Below, piece by piece: positions 1 through 11,120 of a stretch of 64,000 nucleotides of DNA. The notes beneath the pieces were generated by a model. It ran no database searches. It was not told the DNA's origin and was given only the letters and a program-made list of their open reading frames with translations. The stretch comes from Pyxicephalus adspersus. Its lineage: Eukaryota; Chordata; Amphibia; Anura; Pyxicephalidae. The stretch's first letter is position 1. Every line of letters begins with the position of its first letter. The DNA lies in the NCBI RefSeq assembly GCF_032062135.1, contig NC_092859.1, positions 51,895,193 to 51,959,192 of the forward strand, given 5' to 3'. Position numbers and translations under genes: made by a program.

Positions 1-400
1 AGAGGATAGTGTTAATAAAGATAATGCAGCAAGTATTAGTAGGACATTGATTTACTAAAGATAATTTTTGGTGTTACTTCTAGATATAAAATATATATAT
101 TGAGATTATTATATATTGAAGATGTTATGATGTATGATGTTCCAATTCAGTAAGCAGTGTCATTTTAGTGGGGGAATATTTAAGCAAATATTAAGTTAAT
201 AGAGATTCAGGAAATTTTTGGGAGACAGATATGGAAAAATTGTTTTAGGACTAGTATGTTTGTTCCCGAAAGGGCAAGATAGTTTTTTAGCCAAATTTTT
301 TTGGAAATTATTGTAATATCAAAGTAAATATAGTCCAAACACGTTTTTTTGACAAGTTTTTTTATATTAAACAAAATTTACTAGTACAAAACCTAGTGTA
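1..400. other. AT-rich stretch, nothing recognised
   Basis: No coding similarity, repeat termini or tandem structure was recognised. It lies beyond the 3'-ward edge of the antisense L1 that starts near 420 and may be decayed L1. Confidence 0.4.
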
Positions 401-1479
401 TAAAATAACATCAACAATACAATTTGTAAGGTACTGCCTCATCCTTTGAGGTTAGGTACCCAAACATTTTCATTACCATCCACAGTATAATTGGAGAGGT
501 AAAACCCTGTCTTTGGACTAGATTAGGCAAATATTACATTTCTAATGGCATTTCCTTCTAGGAGTGTTGTCCCTGTCTAAATCAAGAGTGATGGGTACAT
601 AGTCTGAACATGTAATTGGTCCAGTTTGAGAATGTTTAGCTGCTTCAAGCAGTGGAAAAATAACAAGAAAAAAAATCTATTCTTGGGTGTGGTTTAGAGA
701 AGAAAGGGTATTCCTTATCTGTTGGGTGATGAATGTGCCAAATGTCATACATGGAGAATTTGTCCAATAAGGTTAAAAAACGAGAGGATATATTAGTGGT
801 CAGGGGTGACCTTGTTCCCCCAAGGGATTTTCTGTTTTCAATGGTAGTTGGGTAAATAAAAAGTGTACTAACGTTTAGCAAAGTGATAGGAACTGGCCAC
901 TGACTACACCCTCAATAACATAGAGAAAGAGGCATTAACTTTATGAATCCTAACTGGAACCAGATTCCATCTCATCAAAAGCTTATAGTTGGCCTCTAAT
1001 ATCAAAGCTGTGACTGCATAGCGAGATAGCGCAAGTCCCATTCTAAAATTCTAGATAAAGCGTTTTCAGTAGATTAAACTAATGTCCCCCATCAAAACCA
1101 AGTCTTCTTCAATAGAAGGGGAGAGTTTATTGAGCATCTCCTGAAAAAATCTCAGTTGGCCAGATGTAGGGGAATAGTAATTCCATTTTGAAACTAGAGT
1201 TCCTCCTAAGCTGCCTACTATCTTGACATAACGACCATTATGGTCTTTGAGTACAAAATGTAGTGTGAATGGGACTGACCTGGAGAAACACAATGCAACC
1301 CCTCTTTTTTTTCCCTGGTGTTTGCAAGAAACACCAGTAGGACATTTCTATGGAAGTATCATGCTCAACTTTCATGCTGGTAATATTGGAAAGCTTTAGT
1401 CCTCCTATCCGGGGAGTCGAACCCTTGCACACTATGAGTGAGAAAAATTTAACCTTGATTATCCATTGACATTAAAAAA

Positions 1480-1871
1480 CCTTATTGGTGAGCTGTAACC
1501 TGGGTTCATTTTTGTAAATTCTGTAAGTGACCTGTTATCAACCTAAATGGCCTGTCCACAATCAAATGGACCAACGTGGGAACCAAACAAACCCCTCCGG
1601 TATTTCAACTAATATAACATGATGATTTTGAGTTAACCAAGCAAGAATAGAAAAATAATAATAATAAAAAGTAAAAAGATCAACAAAAGGTCAAAATCAA
1701 AAACATCATTATTTTAGCATTTATACGGATAAGTATAAACTCAATGGAAAAGAATATGTTTATTGTCCATGGCTGAACATAAATTTCAGCAGGGAAACCA
1801 AATCTTCAGGGAAGGATGACTCTTTTACTCAGATAAATCATATTAGGCCCGAAGTTCACAAACTCTTCATG
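1480..1871 (-). other. inter-ORF part of the antisense L1, no clear coding
   Basis: The stretch lies between recognisable endonuclease and the hAT insertion. It is AT-rich with a short (AAT)n-like run near 1650 and has no protein match I can name. By position it should be L1 ORF2 start or spacer, or an unrecognised insertion. Confidence 0.3.
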
Positions 1872-1879
1872 GTTTAGAA

Positions 1880-2175
1880 CAGTGTTTTTCAACCGCTGTT
1901 CCCCGGCACACTAGTGTGCCTTGAGAGATCTTCGGGTGTACCGTGGGAAATTATCCAATTTCAGTTAATTGGTCCCAAAATGATTTATTTACTGCAAAAA
2001 ATTTGTCTTCATTTGTCTATACCAGCGATGTATAGTGATAGGCAGAACCAAAAAAAACTCTTCCACTAGATGGCAGCAGGTAGCTAATTTACGTGTCTGA
2101 CTTTTTGGTGGTGTTCCGTGGGATTTTTCTAATTGTAAAATATGTGCCGCGACTAAGAAAGGTTGGGAAACACTG
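1880..2175. mobile_element. non-autonomous hAT MITE with perfect 8-bp TSD
   Basis: The left end CAGTGTTTTTCAACC and the right end GGTTGGGAAACACTG are terminal inverted repeats of the hAT type. The 8 bp GTTTAGAA occurs directly before (1872-1879) and directly after (2176-2183), the target duplication expected for hAT. The 296-bp element has no coding capacity. It interrupts the antisense L1 and is therefore younger than it. Confidence 0.92.
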
Positions 2176-2856
2176 GTTTAGAAAAAGATTTCACTTGGGA
2201 CCAGAAAGGAGAAAGTGGTGACAGAGCTCCACCTGCTGGCGATCTGTTAGTAGGATCCACAATCTTTCAGTAGATTTTCTCCTTCAGCAAATGTTGACAA
2301 TACTTACAATTTTAGTATTTGAAGCATAGCCTGAATAGGAAGGTCCAGGGATATCTGAAGTTGTGAGAGAGAAGTGCCTGGAGAGAAGGTTAGGTGAGAG
2401 AACTGCAGGGTCGCCCTTAATAGCCAAGTACAGTATTGACTGAGCCGTTTTCATTAGGGCATCTTTGGTGTGAAAATAGTGAATAGTTTACAAATAATGT
2501 CTCGGGGAGCCATCTGCCCTTGGTGCTGTTGCAGCTCTATGTAGCCAATCGAATTCCAAATGTAAATCATCACATGATGGTAGGAGAGATTTTATTAATG
2601 CTTTTACAGTGGCCTCTAAATTTTTATTATTTTCAGTCACACCTCGGATTCTGAAGTTATCACACTTGGAGCGGTTTTCCAGATTCTCTATTTTTGTCCT
2701 GTGATATTTCCAATTTTTCTTCTAAAGAGGAGATAGCTGTGGTATTTTGTGTGACCTGATTGGTGGTTTTATCTGGGAATCTGGAATCTTTATCTGGGAA
2801 TCTGTGACCTAGCGCTGCAGAGGCCAGAATGAAAACCTTTGAGTCACCGTGCTGCC

Positions 2857-3240
2857 CCAAATCTCCAAAATCTGACCCTACCTGTCACCAGAGACCACTA
2901 ATCTTCCTTGTACTTGGCCTTATCATCTCTCGTCTGGACTACTGTAACATCCTCCTCACTGGTATTCCACTAACCCGTCTCTGTCCTTTACAATGAATGC
3001 TGCAGCCTGACTTCCCACTACTCCTCTTCTCCTTCCTTTGTAATTCTCTTCATTGGCTTCCATTTCACCTTAGAAACAAATTCAAGCTGGTGTGCTTTGC
3101 CTTCAATTCCCTCCACAGTTCATGTCCCATCTACCCATCAAATACACCCCTCGCCACTCTCTTTGTTCCTCCAATGACCTACTAATTACTTCCTCACTCA
3201 TAACCTCGTCACACGCTTGCTCCTAGACTTTCCTATATTA
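2857..3240 (+). mobile_element. L2-type LINE, reverse transcriptase 3' fragment
   Basis: The + strand encodes IISRLDYCN, then after a stop NSLHWLPFHLRNKFKLVCFA, the conserved end of L2-like reverse transcriptases. The same nucleotides recur at 24937-25330, and a related stretch is at 44820-45340. The frame carries stops and the 5' part is missing, which is typical of truncated LINE copies. Confidence 0.8.
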
Positions 3241-3244
3241 GTAC

Positions 3245-3930
3245 TGATGAATCAAAATACAGCTTGTCTGAATAATGAACATCTGCTATTGATTGCCCCT
3301 CGCCCTCCTCTTGCATTGTAACATTATTGTCCTCAGATATCAATGCTGAATGTCACATTATTTTAACAATAGAATGCAGGAATGGCACAATTTGGGACTG
3401 TCCATTTTTTGCAGAGTTTATTTTAATTAGTCCATAAATGGAGGGAGCCACTAGATGTTTTCAGGTTTTGTTGAACAAGAACTTTATGGCCTAGCATGAG
3501 AGATCAAATCTACCCCTCTTTTTAAAAATTACTTTAAAGTAAACATGCCATTGCTAAACTTTATTGTAAATAATACTATATTCCTGAATGTTAGGCTGAT
3601 CTTTTGGTTTTAGCAGTCCTAGTCACATGTGAAACAAGTTTGAAGCTAACTTTATGTGAGTTGTTTAGCAGTTAGCTGAACACCATACAAAGTTTCACCA
3701 GGGCATTAAACTTGGCAGTTGTGTCTTCGTCGCTCACCTCTCATTAGCAGCTCTGATCTTCTGAACAGATGACAGTTAAGGATTCAGAAGTTTACAGCTG
3801 CTGATGAGAGGTAAGGGGAGCACTGGTCAGCTACGGTAAGATTGAAACACTGGCAGTTCCTGCAAATTTAGCTGAGTGTTTTATAAAAAAAAGTAAAAAA
3901 ATCTGCCTTAAAAATGTACCTGCACGAGTC
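3245..3930. other. unclassified stretch with a long imperfect hairpin
   Basis: No coding similarity is seen. An imperfect inverted repeat at 3735-3812 pairs CACCTCTCATTAGCAGCT with AGCTGCTGATGAGAGGT on either side of matching TTCTGAA and TTCAGAA. This is the kind of structure found inside MITEs, but no target duplication was found. Confidence 0.35.
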
Positions 3931-3934
3931 AATG

Positions 3935-4440
3935 TGCACAAGAAGGCGTGTGTGTACAATCGGGTGTCTGTAATGACGTCCTCGACAGGACAGTATAATA
4001 GCTGTGTGCGTAAAGGTTTGTCATATTCTGCAGCCTAACAACTCACTGTGTACAAACTTTCATATCTCCTAAACCGTCTTAACAACTGGAAATTTTCAGG
4101 GTTCACAGGGTAGAGCTACTAGTAACCAAATCCCTTAGCTTTAGGAATATCAAGATATAGGGGTCCCGAATTTAAAAAACCTTTATAAATTAAACATTGG
4201 GAGTGCTGTTTTAATAGCAAGTGAGCCTAGGAGCCCTTAATTGAAAATGCAAATTGGGGACCCCTGGACCACTTACAAGGAGCAATGGGGTGGGGCCCTT
4301 AAATTTATACCAATGTGTCACAAAACTAGAGAAGTGAACAGATATGTTGAGCAGGGCAGGGCAGCATGTTTTTTTAATGTTCTAATTCTGATTCTAATTA
4401 GGTGGTATGAAAGTTTAAACACGGTTGTTAGGCTGTAGAA
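3935..4440 (+). repeat. dispersed repeat, partial copy of the 11.1-14.3 kb element
   Basis: The stretch shares long blocks with 11200-11560. These include TTCTGCAGCCTAACAACTCA, a TTCAAGATATAGGGG-like block, GTGCTGTTTTAA, and AAAATGCAAATTGGGGACCC. It ends at an exact 12-bp inverted repeat (4424-4435 and 4445-4456, GTTGTTAGGCTG/CAGCCTAACAAC). The family is unknown to me. The inverted ends suggest a DNA transposon or foldback element. Confidence 0.6.
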
Positions 4441-4456
4441 TATGCAGCCTAACAAC

Positions 4457-5125
4457 TCACTTTACACACACAGAGCTATCACAATGCATTGACCTTATTA
4501 CACATCCACACTCAGGTGAATATATTTCACATGCAGTTTTTTTTTCATAGAATTTGGACAGTGATGAGGGTGGAACTTGGCTGTCCTAACCCTATCTGCT
4601 AACATGTGCTGAGCAGTAATGAGCGGGGGACACTTGTAGTCCCTCCCTCATCTTGCTATTACATGCTCACATTCATGAAGCTCCTAAAGCATCACCACAT
4701 TTTTAACATTATATAGGGTGACTTTCCCTTTTATATCATTGAAATATGTGTTTGTTTTTTCATTTTTTTTTTGGGAGGACCCCTTTCCTTCGCCTCTACT
4801 GCTATGGTGATAAAGACTGAGGGGGGAACCTTGGCTGTCCTGGGTTATTTGTGTCACATATTGCAGGAGACGGTGGGCTGCTCCAGCTGCACATGCCTGA
4901 CATTGGGAATGCATTAACAGGTGTTTTCCTATAATGTAAAAAAAAGTGCTCAATTTCATGCATGCACATGTTTAGTAAGATGTTACCCGATTTCTCACCT
5001 GTGCAGTGCAAGTTTGTGTGACAAAAAATTGCAGTGCTGGGCAGAATAGTAGAGAGAAGCCAAGCCAGCCTGAGACTTCTTGGGCTCGGTTTGTGGAGGG
5101 ATCAGGGTATTCTACAGGGTAGGAT
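4457..5125. other. unclassified stretch
   Basis: I see no protein similarity, no tandem array and no element ends. There are T- and A-homopolymer runs and a CAGCCTAACAACTCAC block at its left edge shared with the neighbouring dispersed repeat. Two blocks containing TTGGCTGTCCT, near 4578 and 4830, suggest an internal duplication. Confidence 0.3.
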
Positions 5126-5129
5126 TGAT

Positions 5130-6640
5130 GCAATGGAGGTAGTATTATGCAATATTTATGCCCCCAATTCGGCTCAGAACTAATTTTTAGAAGGGGTTAT
5201 GTCTCACATAACCTTGCTGTCCCACACCTTTTTGATATTGGGGAGACTTTAACCTACCTCATACTCCCTAGCTAGATCGCTTTTCCTTGGAAGCCGCTAA
5301 CCGTCCTCCTCCCACCTCCAGCTCCTCAAGTGGCTTTAGGCATTTACTTCAACAATATGAAGTACTTCACCTTCTACTCCAAACCTCACCACACTAAGAC
5401 TATGCTTGATTATTTTTTGTTCAATACCGTTGCCCTTAGGTCAACCCCTTTTACTTCAATTGAGGCAATCACTTGGTCAGATCATGCTCCCATTTTAATG
5501 TCAACTGAGTTTAGTAGTGTGCTGTTTAAGAAATGTCATTAGAGACTAAATGAGTTTTTACTGAAATACCCACCTACTAAAATGGCTCTTCAAAGTAATC
5601 TAGATGCTTGCTCCCTGGAAAACACCCAGTCGGTGTCATGGATCTTCACCTTATAGGAAGAACATAAATCAGGTATTCGTGGACAGTGCATTGCTGAATC
5701 GGCCAAAAGACAAAATTGCTTTGAAAACTCAGCTTGAGTCCTCGCTAGTGGGACTAGGATGGTCCCTATATGCTGCCCCATCTGTAAACAGACTTTGCTA
5801 GGTGAATGATCTGAGAATTCCCCTCAAAGAATTAGCCATTGACAAGGTCCATGAAGTACCTATGACAACGTTATTATGACAAAGGGAACAGAGGATTCCC
5901 TTATGGCTCATCAAATCAGGGACCAGAATGCCAAAAATACACTTATGGCGCTATGAGATGGCCAGGGTACCATTACAATCCCTGCCCTAAATACGTTTCT
6001 CTAAACTCAGCAAAAAATTTTCTACCCATGTTTTGACAGAAGCTAAATGCCTAATATCCTGGCACTGGTATTCAACCTCACCCCCTGGAATTCCAGATCT
6101 CTATGCTGAAATCAAAGATGTCCAACTCATGGAACACCTTAAGGCCACATGATCGTATTGAAAAATTTACAGCTATCTGAGAAACTTGGGATTCCTACCT
6201 ACAGTCCCCCTCTAACATATATTTAGGCAACATACCGGTTCTCCCTCTCAGGGAGTCTCCACTGGATTATTGAGGTGTACCATAAGAGTTTACTGGAAAT
6301 AGGTCTCCGCCTTTTTTCTCCCACATGTCCACTCCACCCCCCCAACCCCCCATACTGCTATGTGTTGTGTCTATTTCAGTCACCAATGTCTAAAGTTTAT
6401 TGTAAGCTTACACACATATGGCTCAAGAATTTATATTTTCTGTAATGGAACTGCTTTGTAAAATATTGCTTTGATTACCCATTACATTAAGCTTACAGTT
6501 GTACGAGGTGTCATTTACTGTTGCTGCCATTGTTTTTCTTTTGTTGCTTTTCTTTTTTTGTTTTCTCTCCTCTTTTTATTTATTGTTACTTTGTATTTGA
6601 TAGAAAAAATCCAATAAACATACAATTAAAGAAAAAAAAG
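5130..6640 (+). mobile_element. L1-type LINE with internal deletion, 3' end present
   Basis: Near 5140-5180 the + strand encodes NIYAPNSAQ, and around 5380-5490 YFTFYSKPHHT and ITWSDHAPI, all endonuclease landmarks. Fragments of the region between endonuclease and reverse transcriptase follow (YYDKGN-like near 5870), then C-terminal and untranslated sequence. The copy ends with CCAATAAACA and an A-rich tail at 6610-6638. The reverse transcriptase core is deleted and stops are frequent. Confidence 0.75.
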
Positions 6641-7275
6641 GGGGGGGGGGCATCTAAGATGGCCACATACACCAGGAGCTCAGTGACGCATTAGCCAAAA
6701 GTGATAATATTCCAGCTTTGTGCCGCCTTCCGACTCACGGGATAAGTGTCTCCACAAGACAGCGACTATGACAAATAGTAGAAAGTATAAAACAGAGATA
6801 AAGAAGCTGACAGATTCCTTCCACTCTCAGGATATGCCGAGCATCCAAGATGGCGACAGTCCTTTACAGCCTTCTCCACCATGCTCACAGAGAGTTCGCA
6901 GCTCACCAGGCAAAGCATATTCTCCAGCAACATCATCCTCTGAAAGCTCCAGTAATGCCCTACAAACCTTTTCCCATCAGCTAGAGGCTCAATCAAAAGG
7001 ACGTTTAACTAATACATTACCTACAGTAGACAATACTGGGAAACCACTCACCACCACCACTCACAATACTCCTGGAAAATTACCCTACCTCACCATGGGA
7101 AATATTTTAACCAGGGAAAACAACTTAAAGAAACTTTACAGCAGGCCATGGCTGCTAGATTTCATCAGCTTAACCAGTCCATGCACCTACAAGCCAACAG
7201 GATTCAACACATTGAAGATAAGATGGGAGAATTCCCCCAAGCCCGACATTTAAAAATACAAAATAATCATACCGC
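6641..7275 (+). mobile_element. L1-type LINE 5' end: 5' UTR and ORF1 N-terminus
   Basis: A G-run and CATCTAAGATGGCCACAT begin immediately after the A-tail of the preceding L1, as expected of an L1 5' end. An open frame from 6720 to 7253 encodes a Ser/Pro/Thr-rich protein. An overlapping frame from 7148 encodes HQLNQSMHLQANRIQHIEDK, which resembles the ORF1 coiled coil. The copy is cut off near 7280 where CR1 sequence starts. I do not regard the 177-residue frame as a host gene. Confidence 0.6.
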
Positions 7276-7284
7276 CAGGAAAGG

Positions 7285-8190
7285 TAAAGACTTCATCCAG
7301 AGAGTAGTGAATAATGATTCATACTCTGCCTGATCTAAGGTTGTTGGTGGTTTACCCCAGGGTTCAATGTAGGAACCTTACTGTTTAACATTTTTAAAAA
7401 TGTTATAGAGTTTGGTATTAAAAGTACCATTTCTGTTTTTGCAAATGACACCAAACTTTGTAATGGAAGTCCATACAGGAGGTTTGTAATCTACAAGCAG
7501 ACCTGGATGCACTGTTTGATTGGGCAGCCAAGTGTCAAATAATATTTTTTATTGGACAAAGTAAAGGTATGCATTTGGGGGCTAAAAACATGCTTGCTTT
7601 ATACAGTCTAGGGGAAATACATTTGAAGGGAGTCCTAAAAAGAAAATGATCTGGTGTTTCTGGTAGATCATAGACTTAATAATAGCATGCAATGCCAAGC
7701 TGCAATATCTAAAGCTAGCAAATTACTTTCTTGTGTTAAAAGAGGAATAGACTGCAGAGATCAAGTAATAACCCTGCCCCTGTAAAAAAGCATTGGTCAG
7801 ACCTCATCTTGAATATGCAGTCCAGTTTCGGGCACCAGTTCACAAAAGGACATTGTGGATTTGGAAAGTTCAGAGGAGGGCAATTAAACTATTAGAAGGA
7901 ATGGAGGAGCTCAGCTATGAGGAATGATTAGCTGAACTGAATTTATTTTCCCTTGAGAAAAGATGTTTAAGGGGGGATATGATCACCCTAAATATATATT
8001 TAGGCAGTCCATATAAAGATCTCTCTTCCCGATTATTCACTTTAGGATCAGTACAAAGGACAAGAGGGCACTCTTTGCATCTGGAGGAAAAGAAAGTTAA
8101 TATCCAGATAAGGAAGGGATTGTTCACTGTAAAGTCTGTGAAAATGTGGAAGAAGTGACATCGCAGGTTGATGCAGTGGCTTTTCTTACT
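7285..8190 (+). mobile_element. CR1-type LINE, reverse transcriptase fragment
   Basis: The + strand, across several frames, encodes RVVNNDSYS and GLPQGS, then FADDT-like FANDTKL, and near 7870-8100 VQRRAIKLLEGMEELSYEE, LFSLEKRCLRGDMIT and SVQRTRGHSLHLEEKKVN. These are the hallmark C-terminal motifs of CR1 reverse transcriptases. Stops and shifts are spread throughout, and the 5' portion is missing. Confidence 0.85.
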
Positions 8191-8239
8191 ATCTTTGAGT
8201 GGACTTCATAGAGGGGTGTCTGACCCCTAGCTCAGTGGT

Positions 8240-8643
8240 CTGGTCTGGTGGCGCATTTTCTAACGGGTGATGCCCAAAAAGCATATTTTGACCTGACTGC
8301 TGAGTATGACAAAACCTAAGAAAGGCTGAAAGCAGAGATCCTCCAGTGATTTGGTGTCAGTCCTGTTATTTGGGCGGGGCATGTACATGAACGGACTTAT
8401 CAGCTGACAGGTCACCCTGTTCCCAGATTCATGACTTATCTAATGAGGAAGTGGCTGCAGTCAGAAACCCTGACAGCTTCCCAGATTGTGGAGAGAGGCA
8501 CCATGGGCTGTAACTTGGGAGCGCCCCCACACACACTAAAAAAGTGTTTAAACCATGCAGACCCACAGACTGCAGATAAGCTTGTTGAGATGATCGAGTG
8601 CTACCTAGCTGATGAGAATTTCATAGCAGGCCCAGCACTGTAG
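8240..8643 (+). pseudogene. Gag capsid C-terminal domain, SCAN-like
   Basis: The open part from 8431 and the same frame upstream (one stop near 8320) encode AYFDLTAEYDKT, FMTYLMRKWLQSE, QIVERG and DKLVEMIECYLADENF. The spacing and residues resemble SCAN domains of vertebrate zinc-finger proteins. The SCAN domain was derived from the capsid of Gmr1-like elements, and the protease and integrase downstream show that this copy belongs to a retrotransposon. No zinc-finger array follows. Confidence 0.65.
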
Positions 8644-8959
8644 CAGATTATAAACAGAAATAAATATGCACATAAACAGTCATTGCCCTCAGCAACGAGG
8701 AAGCATTTTCAGTGCAGATACACAGGAACTGAGCGTAAAAAATTGGGAAGTCCCAGGTTGGTGGAAACTCCCATGGTGCCTCTGCATCCAATACCAAGAA
8801 CTTGGTACAGTGTTGGTGGTGCCATTAGTGGGGTCATACTGCAGCCAGGTTCTCGCTGCCATTCGAGGCCATATAGTGTGATGCTTCCCGGGGAATGTCC
8901 CTATTTGCACAGCCTGTATTTACTTCTGAACCTGGTATGCATATCACTGTGGTGAAAGT

Positions 8960-9432
8960 GAAGGGCAAGTATGTTTAAGGTTTGCTTGACTAGTGTCATT
9001 AGCGCATGCCAGCTTGGTGACCCCTGATCAGCTGCAGGAGCCCCTCATTGGTGTGCTGTGTATCCATGGAGAGACAGCTACCCTACAGGTATGGTTCATT
9101 TTGAAACTGATTGTGGTACTGTATGCCATGAAGTGGGGGTATTGGCAGTTCTGATGTCCCATGTCATTTTGGGAAGAGACTGCCCACTGTTCTGGGACTT
9201 CTGGAAGAGGGGAAATCCTGTGAATCAGGACATTGTAAATATAACTTCAGTGTGTAAACCTGAGCCTGATAAACTAGTGGAAAGTTTTGATCTTGTTAGG
9301 GAAAATGTTGATGATATGTTTCCTTCGGCAGTTATGGCGGGTGAAACAGGGTTGCCTCCAGAGACCCCAGAAAAATCAGGTGTACCAGACTTGGAGGTGT
9401 CAAGACACAACCCGACTCTAGCCAGAGCCTAG
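8960..9432 (+). pseudogene. aspartic protease relic of the Gmr1-like element
   Basis: The active-site region near 8975-8990 reads GLLD and then shifts frame, so the usual LLDSGS motif is broken. Downstream the frame from 9058 to 9432 encodes HEVGVLAVL and VILGRDCPLFWDFW, the conserved flap and C-terminal part of Ty3/gypsy proteases, followed by an acidic linker. The protein is inactive as it stands. Confidence 0.65.
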
Positions 9433-9941
9433 GAATGTCTAAATGATACATGGGGTATGTACCCCAAATTCCAAATGTTGAAAAAGTGTTCTCTTATTTC
9501 TCTGTGAATCATGATACGTTATATTGTGTAGACAAAGTGCACGGTGAGATTGTAGAGCAACTAATTGTGCCTCAGCCCTTTAGCAGGTCAGTGTTAAATT
9601 TGGCCAATAAAAATAGCCTCTAGATCTCTAGGTTACAGTCTGGATTTCTGGACCACTGTTTGATACTTGTGATTAGTTGTTCACTGTCTAGTGCCATCTT
9701 TTGATGGCCCCACAATAGATCACTTACAATCGTAAAGATTTATGTTGTATTTTTGAGAAGCACTGTATCCTAAATACAATAATCTTGCCTATTAAGACCC
9801 CTCTGTCCTGTCTTTATTTATATTCTTATATCTATTTTTTGGGGTGGGCAAGCACCTTTATGCATTATATACCTAGAGATACTTTATTTACTGGTTTTTG
9901 CCTGCTGTTGTACTCTAGTGTAATGCTCCAACAAGGCTCTG

Positions 9942-10430
9942 AAGGGGATGTTGAAGAAAGTAGTCGAAAAGAATTGGAGGGAGTGGGATTGCCTCTTGCC
10001 TTATCTGGTGTTTGCAATCTGGGAGGTGCCCCACGCTTCTAATGGGTTTACACTATTTGATGTTGTGTATGATCAACACCCTCATGGCTTTCTGGACATT
10101 GCAAAGGAGACATGGGAACAAGAGGCCACCCCTAATAGAAGTGTGATGGATCATATCACCTTAATTCAGGACAAAATCAGGGCAGGTATGCTCATAGCCA
10201 AGGAACATATGCAACTGTAAGTATGCTCAGGTAGCCCAAAGTCGGGTCTACAATTGCTCAGTGAAGGTTCCATCAACACTGGTGAATGTGTGCTTGTCCT
10301 TGTCTTTATGGTAGAATGCAAGTTCCTGGCTAATTGGCAGGGACCATACAAAGTCATTGAAAAGGTAGGTGAGGAAAACTACAAGGCTTACTAGCCTCAT
10401 AAAAGAAAGAACAGATCTATCACATAAATT
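9942..10430 (+). pseudogene. integrase C-terminal relic of the Gmr1-like element
   Basis: Frames from 9948 encode MLKKVVEKNWREWDCLLPYL and VPHASNGFTLFDVVYDQHPH. These match the end of the integrase catalytic core with its PxxxxGxxPFELxYG motif. After a stop at 10218, VLVLVFM and FLANWQGPYKVIEKVGEENY give the C-terminal beta-barrel. The catalytic Asp and Glu positions upstream are not preserved here. Confidence 0.7.
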
Positions 10431-10549
10431 AAATTAAGCCCTGGAAGGACAGAGGCCCTCACAGTTACTTCCCAGCCTTTCCCTAAAACCCAGGGGGGTG
10501 TCCCAGAGGTAAGGTTTGCTGAATTCCTCTCAGCATCCCAAAAGTAGAA

Positions 10550-10846
10550 GGCTAAAAGATTCCTGCTAAGAAATATGAATGTGTTTTCCGAGATGCCTGG
10601 TTGCACGAATGTGTGCATCGTCAGGTTACACATTTGCCTGGCCAGCATCACCAGGGGAAGAAGATGCCGGGCATCAATGGAGGATGCCGTGGGCACTGCT
10701 GGAGTACGCCCTGGGCACTGCTTACCAGGTAAGCTTTTTAAACTCCCTGGCAATTCCACCCCGAGTGTGTGGCTCGCTTGTGGTAAAGATAATTCACCCC
10801 AAGCCATACTCAGCATTACCACTAAGGAGGATAAACCCTTGTGAGG
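10550..10846 (-). mobile_element. piggyBac-type MITE, diverged and inverted relative to 21372
   Basis: The segment matches the reverse complement of 21372-21640. Shared pieces include CTGGCCAGC, CAGGTTACxCAT, AACTCCCTGGCAATTCCA, a GAGTGTGTGGCTC/GCCATACTC inverted pair, and a degenerate TTAACCTCC terminus at about 10838-10846. It lies where reverse transcriptase of the Gmr1-like element would be expected. The left boundary is approximate. Confidence 0.55.
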
Positions 10847-10849
10847 AAT

Positions 10850-11120
10850 ACTGCAATATAGAGCTTCAATATCTATAGTTTCCACTGTGGTTTTGTGATT
10901 ATCTTCATGCCATCAATTAGTTTTAATAGTTCATTCCACTATGCACAGAAGGAGCAGACAGAAGCCTCCTGGGATGCGTGATGTGATTATCCCAGAAGGC
11001 TCTGCACTCCCATTCTGTCTTTATTGCCGGGGGTTGTCTACCCTTTTATGTAAAGTAAAAAATTTGATCTGTTTTAAATAAAGATCCGCAAATTCACTTG
11101 CACTTGGCACTTTCAAACCT
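10850..11120. other. unclassified stretch with short hairpin
   Basis: An inverted repeat at about 10962-11004 pairs AGCCTCCTGGGAT with ATCCCAGAAGGCT around a 13-bp loop, flanked by GCAG and CTGC. No coding signal is seen. An AATAAA lies near 11080. Confidence 0.35.

Larger units (their letters stand above)
420..2870 (-). mobile_element. L1/Tx1-type LINE, antisense, decayed, split by a hAT MITE
   Basis: Reading from high to low coordinates on the minus strand, 2870-2190 encodes ORF1. A coiled-coil-like segment precedes LENRSKCDNFRIRGVTE, the RRM start of L1/Tx1 ORF1 proteins. After the hAT insertion at 1880-2175, pieces of the apurinic endonuclease follow. The segment GRYVKIVGSLGGT with YYSPTSGQLRFFQ lies at about 1250-1140, a DIWHIHHPTDKEYPFFSKPH segment is near 770-690, and a SDHAP-like end is near 600. 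Stops and shifts break both frames. No reverse transcriptase is left here. L1 and Tx1 clades share these domains, so the clade is not decided. Confidence 0.8.
8195..10430 (+). mobile_element. Gmr1-like Ty3/gypsy retrotransposon, decayed internal region
   Basis: Domains in order on the + strand are a capsid C-terminal (SCAN-like) domain at about 8240-8640, an aspartic protease at about 8960-9430, an integrase zinc-binding-like stretch at 9485-9615, and the integrase C-terminal part at 9940-10400. Integrase follows protease with no reverse transcriptase between. That is the inverted Ty1/copia-like order described for the Gmr1 group of Ty3/gypsy elements. Everything after integrase is lost or replaced by the piggyBac-type element. 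About 320 bp at 9620-9935 match nothing I recognise and may be an insertion. Confidence 0.75.

Noticed and set aside
6720..7253. 177-codon open frame on the + strand
   Set aside because: It starts right after an L1 5' end signature and resembles the low-complexity N-terminus of L1 ORF1.
8431..8643. Possible SCAN-domain zinc-finger gene
   Set aside because: No zinc-finger array follows, while retroviral-type protease and integrase do, so it is a retrotransposon capsid.
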